Below the pieces are notes generated by a model that worked only from the letters and a program-made list of their open reading frames with translations, made no database searches and was not told the DNA's origin. Position numbers and translations under genes: made by a program. Positions 4,730-7,432 of a DNA stretch of 7,432 nucleotides are shown here, piece after piece. Origin of the DNA: Xanthobacteraceae bacterium (GTDB taxonomy: Bacteria > Pseudomonadota > Alphaproteobacteria > Rhizobiales > Xanthobacteraceae); assembly GCA_030037185.1 (NCBI GenBank), contig JASHRR010000584.1, positions 1 through 7,432 of the forward strand, read 5' to 3'. Numbering within the stretch: the first letter of the stretch is position 1; every line of letters begins with the position of its first letter.

Positions 4730-6163
4730 TCACACGACCTTGCCAGGGTTGAGGATGTCGTTGGGGTCGAGGGCGCGCTTGAGCGTGCCCATCAGCTCGA
4801 GCGCCACCGGGTCCTTGAACTGCGCCAGCGCCTTGCGCTTCATCACGCCGATGCCGTGCTCTGCAGAGATGGAGCCGGCAAATTTCGTCACCAGCCGATG
4901 CACGGTCTCGTTCATTTCGTCCCACCGCGCAAGGAAGGCCTTCGTGTCGGCGCCCACCGGCTGGCTCACGTTATAGTGGATGTTGCCGTCGCCGAGATGG
5001 CCGAACGGCACCGGTCGGCTGCCGGGGATCAGCGCTTCGATGGCCTCACCCGCTTCGCGCAGGAACTCCGGCACCGCAGCGACCGGGACGGAGATATCGT
5101 GCTTGATCGAGCCGCCTTCCCCCTTCTGCGCCTCGGGAAGAATCTCGCGCAGGCGCCAGAAGGCGCGGCGGTGCTCGCTGCTGTCGGCAACGGCGGCATC
5201 GTTCACCAGACCACGCTCCATCGCGGTTTCCAGCGCCTCTTCGAGCGGCGTCCGTAGATCGTGGCGCATCGCCGATGAAACCTGCAACAGGACGTACCAT
5301 GGATGTTTCTGATCGAGCGGGTCGCGCACGCCGTGGCCGTGCCGGAGCGCGAAGTCGATTGCCAGGCGACACATGAGCTCGAAGCTGGTGGCAGCGCGAT
5401 TGCTTCGCTCCTGCACCAGGCTGATGAGCTTGACCGCAGCGAGCGGCGACGGCACGCCGACGAAGGCGGTCTCCACCGCCTTCGGCGCCGGAAATAGCCT
5501 GAGCACTGCGGTGGTGATGATGCCGAGAGTGCCTTCCGCGCCGATGAACAGGTGTTTGAGATCGTAGCCGGTGTTGTCCTTCTTGAGCTTGTTGAGCGCA
5601 TTGAGGACCCGTCCGTCGGCAAGAACGACTTCCAGGCCAAGCACAAGCTCGCGTGCGACACCATAAGCGAAAGCGCTGGTCCCCCCGGCATTGGTGGCCA
5701 GATTGCCGCCGATGGTGCAGCTGCCCTCCGCGCCTAGCGACAGCGGAAACAGACGGTCAGCCGCAGCGGCCGCAGCCTGCGCTTTCGCCAGCACCACGCC
5801 TGCCTCGCAGGTCATGGTATCGGAAAGGACGTCGACCTCGCGAATGCGGTCAAGCCGCTTGAGCGACAATACGATCTCGCCGTGGTGAGGGATCTGTCCG
5901 CCCACGAGGCCGGTATTGCCGCCCTGCGGTACGATCGGTGTTACGGTCTCGTTGGCGAGCTTCATGATCGCCGCGACCTCCTCGACCGAGCCCGGCCGCA
6001 GCACCAACGCCGTGCTGCCGTGATAAAGCCCGCGCCCTTCGATCAGGTACGGCTCCTGTTCCGCCGGGTCCGTGATCGCATATTTTTCACTTACGATCGC
6101 GGCGAAGCGGCCGATCAACTCGGACGAAAGCATGGCGAGCGGTCGCGTCAATTGCGTGTTCAC
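4730..6163 (-). CDS. FAD-linked oxidase, D-2-hydroxyacid (D-2-hydroxyglutarate-like) dehydrogenase
   Basis: This belongs to the GlcD / D-2-hydroxyglutarate dehydrogenase / D-lactate dehydrogenase flavoproteins (PCMH-type FAD domain plus FAD-oxidase C domain). The enzymes oxidise a D-2-hydroxyacid to the 2-oxoacid. The 477 residues match the family. FAD-domain motifs are VPQGGNTGLVGG (78-89), LGAEGSCTIGGNLATNAGG (143-161) and FIGAEGTLGII (206-216). The C-terminal domain has GHLGDGNIHYNV (388-399) and SAEHGIGVMKR (433-443). H389, H396 and E435 correspond to the metal/substrate-binding residues of D2HGDH. It ends in the usual DPNDILNPGKVV. This combination favours D2HGDH over GlcD, and no glcE/glcF genes are adjacent, but the substrate is not proven. 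The first start is GTG at 6163 with GGGA about eight bases away. ATG at 6133 (codon 11) is an alternative. It lies 50 bases after sua5 and is probably cotranscribed with it. ETF is a known acceptor for D2HGDH and is encoded nearby. Confidence 0.93.
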   Translation of the reverse strand: MNTQLTRPLAMLSSELIGRFAAIVSEKYAITDPAEQEPYLIEGRGLYHGSTALVLRPGSVEEVAAIMKLANETVTPIVPQGGNTGLVGGQIPHHGEIVLSLKRLDRIREVDVLSDTMTCEAGVVLAKAQAAAAAADRLFPLSLGAEGSCTIGGNLATNAGGTSAFAYGVARELVLGLEVVLADGRVLNALNKLKKDNTGYDLKHLFIGAEGTLGIITTAVLRLFPAPKAVETAFVGVPSPLAAVKLISLVQERSNRAATSFELMCRLAIDFALRHGHGVRDPLDQKHPWYVLLQVSSAMRHDLRTPLEEALETAMERGLVNDAAVADSSEHRRAFWRLREILPEAQKGEGGSIKHDISVPVAAVPEFLREAGEAIEALIPGSRPVPFGHLGDGNIHYNVSQPVGADTKAFLARWDEMNETVHRLVTKFAGSISAEHGIGVMKRKALAQFKDPVALELMGTLKRALDPNDILNPGKVV

Positions 6164-6213
6164 TCAGGATTCCCGGCCGCAACGTATCTAACTCGCCCGC
6201 TGCGGTCGAGTCA

Positions 6214-7212
6214 TTAAGGATGGCGCGGTGCTGCGGCGTGGCGGAGCCGATCATTGATGGCTTCCCCAAGGCCTTCGTCCGGTATCGGTGCGACCGCAAT
6301 GGAATCGACGCCGGCGCCATCCAGTTGGCGCAGATAGTTGAACAGATTTCCGGCGGCCTCGACCAGGTCGCGGCGGGTGGACAGGTTGAGAACCATCCGC
6401 GCGTTGCCGGCGTTCTGCGGCAACGTCGTTCCGAACGCCAGCAGCGCTTCGCCGGGCACCACCGTGACCGCGTTCATGCGCACAAGAGCATGCGGCGCAT
6501 AATGGGAGATCAGCATGCCGGGGGCCAGTGGACGCCCGCCGCCATCGGCCGTATGCGCAGGGCGCGTTGCGATGGCGACCTCATGGCCAAGGCATTTTTC
6601 GATCGCCCCGCGCGGCGTTGAGCCGGGGCGCAGCAGCACCGTTGTGCCGAGACAGGCGAGGATGGTCGATTCGATCCCGAGCGGCGTCGTGCCGCCATCG
6701 ACGATGAGATCGATGCGGCCACCGAGGTCGGCCTGCACATGCCTTGCCGATGTGGGCGACACCCGACCGGAGCGGTTGGCAGACGGCGCCACCACGGGCT
6801 TGCCGAACGCGGAGAGGATGTTGCGGGCGACCGGATGGCTCGGCACCCGCACCGCAATGGTGTTGAGCCCCGAGGTGGCGAGTTGTCCGACCGGACAGTC
6901 GCGGTGCTTGGCAAGCACGAGCGTCAAGGGTCCCGGCCAGAAGGTCTCGGCCAGCTTGAGCGCCTCTGCGTCGAATTGCGCCAAGCTGCGCGCGGCCGCC
7001 AGGTCGGTCACATGGGCGATCAACGGATTGAAGGTCGGCCGCTCCTTGGCGGCATAAAGCGTCGCCACCGCGCGGTCATTGGCGGCATCCGCACCGAGGC
7101 CATAAACGGTCTCGGTCGGAAAGGCCACGAGCCGGCCGGCCAACAGAGCGGATTTGGCCTGCTCGATCGTCTGAGAGTTCGCCCCCGCGACCACCGTGGC
7201 AATCGCCGGCAT
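6214..7212 (-). CDS. sua5: L-threonylcarbamoyladenylate synthase (Sua5/YciO/YrdC family)
   Basis: The enzyme condenses L-threonine, bicarbonate and ATP into threonylcarbamoyl-AMP, the first step in making the t6A modification at position 37 of tRNAs reading ANN codons. TsaD/TsaB/TsaE complete the reaction. The 332 residues show the two-domain Sua5 form, not the short TsaC form. The YrdC domain (about 10-210) has FPTETVYGLGADA (31-43), KERPTFNPLI (56-65), SANRSG (144-149) and LGIESTIL (178-185). A linker with PLAPGMLISHYAP (228-240) follows, then the C-terminal Sua5 domain (about 250-332). The frame is open to 7365. ATG at 7212 is chosen because GGAG (7225-7222, minus strand) lies nine bases upstream, a promoter-like pair sits just before it, and the extra residues are low-complexity Ala/Pro/Ser. 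It is divergent from tRNA-Pro and upstream of the FAD oxidase gene. Likely essential or near-essential. Confidence 0.95.
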   Translation of the reverse strand: MPAIATVVAGANSQTIEQAKSALLAGRLVAFPTETVYGLGADAANDRAVATLYAAKERPTFNPLIAHVTDLAAARSLAQFDAEALKLAETFWPGPLTLVLAKHRDCPVGQLATSGLNTIAVRVPSHPVARNILSAFGKPVVAPSANRSGRVSPTSARHVQADLGGRIDLIVDGGTTPLGIESTILACLGTTVLLRPGSTPRGAIEKCLGHEVAIATRPAHTADGGGRPLAPGMLISHYAPHALVRMNAVTVVPGEALLAFGTTLPQNAGNARMVLNLSTRRDLVEAAGNLFNYLRQLDGAGVDSIAVAPIPDEGLGEAINDRLRHAAAPRHP

Positions 7213-7236
7213 CTTGGATGTCTCCGCGTTTGACCC

Positions 7237-7265
7237 CATATGCTGCCTGGCGGATGCGGGCGCAA
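7237..7265 (-). promoter_or_regulatory. sua5: Candidate promoter of sua5
   Basis: On the minus strand, TTGCGC (7265-7260) and CATATG (7242-7237) are separated by 17 bases. Transcription would start near 7230, leaving a leader of about 18 bases that contains the GGAG ribosome binding site. The -10 matches the consensus at only three positions, so this is tentative. It does support the start at 7212 over the longer frame. Confidence 0.35.
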
Positions 7266-7282
7266 TGGTTGGGCTAGCGGGG

Positions 7283-7305
7283 GTCAGCTGCGGGTGTGAG
7301 CTGAC
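7283..7305. repeat. Perfect seven-base inverted repeat between two divergent promoters
   Basis: GTCAGCT (7283-7289) and AGCTGAC (7299-7305) are exact reverse complements separated by nine bases. The dyad lies between the candidate sua5 promoter and the tRNA-Pro promoter, placed like an operator or a small barrier hairpin. No T-run follows on either strand, so it is not an intrinsic terminator. Confidence 0.45.
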
Positions 7306-7324
7306 GGCCTTTGCGGTGTGGTGC

Positions 7325-7353
7325 TTGCGGCTCGGCGGCGGCAAGGCTATAAG
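7325..7353 (+). promoter_or_regulatory. Predicted promoter of tRNA-Pro
   Basis: TTGCGG (7325-7330), a 17-base spacer and TATAAG (7348-7353) form a good sigma-70-type promoter. The expected start is near 7360, about 18 bases before the mature tRNA 5' end at 7378, a normal short leader for processing by RNase P. Confidence 0.6.
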
Positions 7354-7377
7354 GTCGGCCGCCAAGATACCAAATAT

Positions 7378-7432
7378 CGGAGTGTGGCTCAGCCTGGTAG
7401 AGCACCTCGTTCGGGACGAGGGGGTCGCAGGT
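7378..7432 (+). tRNA. tRNA-Pro (anticodon CGG), 3' end beyond window
   Basis: The first 55 bases of a tRNA fit the cloverleaf. The 5' acceptor strand is CGGAGTG (7378-7384). The D stem is GCTC/GAGC (7387-7390 and 7400-7403) with an AGCCTGGTA loop. The anticodon stem is CCTCG/CGAGG (7405-7409 and 7417-7421) around the loop TTCGGGA (7410-7416), so the anticodon is CGG (7412-7414), reading the proline codon CCG. A five-base variable loop follows, then the T-stem strand GCAGG (7427-7431) and T54 at the window edge. The 5' base C1 is typical of bacterial tRNA-Pro. The T loop and 3' acceptor are not visible. Confidence 0.93.

Noticed and set aside
7213..7365. N-terminal extension of sua5 by 51 residues
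   Set aside because: The ATG at 7212 has a good GGAG nine bases upstream and gives the usual family N-terminus. The extension is low-complexity and would overlap the candidate promoter.

Overview
The window looks like ordinary chromosome from a high-GC alphaproteobacterium of the order Hyphomicrobiales (Rhizobiales). Bradyrhizobium, Rhodopseudomonas or a related Xanthobacteraceae/Nitrobacteraceae genus fits best. The reasons are a coding GC above 60%, protein sequences typical of that group, and a gene order I recall from those genomes: twin-transmembrane protein, PduO-type cobalamin adenosyltransferase, etfB, etfA. The genus is inferred and was not searched.

Left part (1-3036), all on the minus strand. 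A 64-residue HIG1-like membrane protein is followed after 20 bases by a PduO-type ATP:cob(I)alamin adenosyltransferase. After about 270 bases comes etfB, with a well-formed promoter (TTGACA, 17 bases, TAGTTT) and a strong Shine-Dalgarno. etfA lies 216 bases beyond etfB, and that gap is filled by two oppositely oriented copies of a palindromic intergenic repeat. EtfAB collects electrons from acyl-CoA and other flavin dehydrogenases and passes them to ETF:quinone oxidoreductase. The adenosyltransferase supplies adenosylcobalamin, needed for example by methylmalonyl-CoA mutase. The group therefore points to fatty-acid, branched-chain and propionyl-CoA oxidation feeding the respiratory chain.

Middle (3037-4729), plus strand. 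An atypical SDR/NAD(P)-binding epimerase-like protein is divergent from the HIG1-like gene across only 35 bases. After it comes a stretch of about 490 bases without a convincing gene. Its first 300 bases are only about 46% GC and contain an 18-base tandem repeat. It ends in a short gene for a four-cysteine zinc-ribbon-like protein with a basic segment, which is the least explained part of the window.

Right part (4730-7432). Two minus-strand genes are separated by 50 bases and probably cotranscribed: sua5/tsaC (threonylcarbamoyl-AMP synthase for the t6A tRNA modification) and then an FAD-linked oxidase of the GlcD/D-2-hydroxyglutarate dehydrogenase family. Divergent from sua5, a tRNA-Pro(CGG) gene with a good promoter begins and is cut by the window edge.

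No mobile element, CRISPR array, phage or defence system is visible. The most useful leads are the low-GC zone with tandem repeat and zinc-ribbon gene, the inverted repeat pair inside the etfBA unit, the two TTTGCAAA palindromes in intergenic DNA, and a possible functional link between the D-2-hydroxyacid dehydrogenase and ETF.
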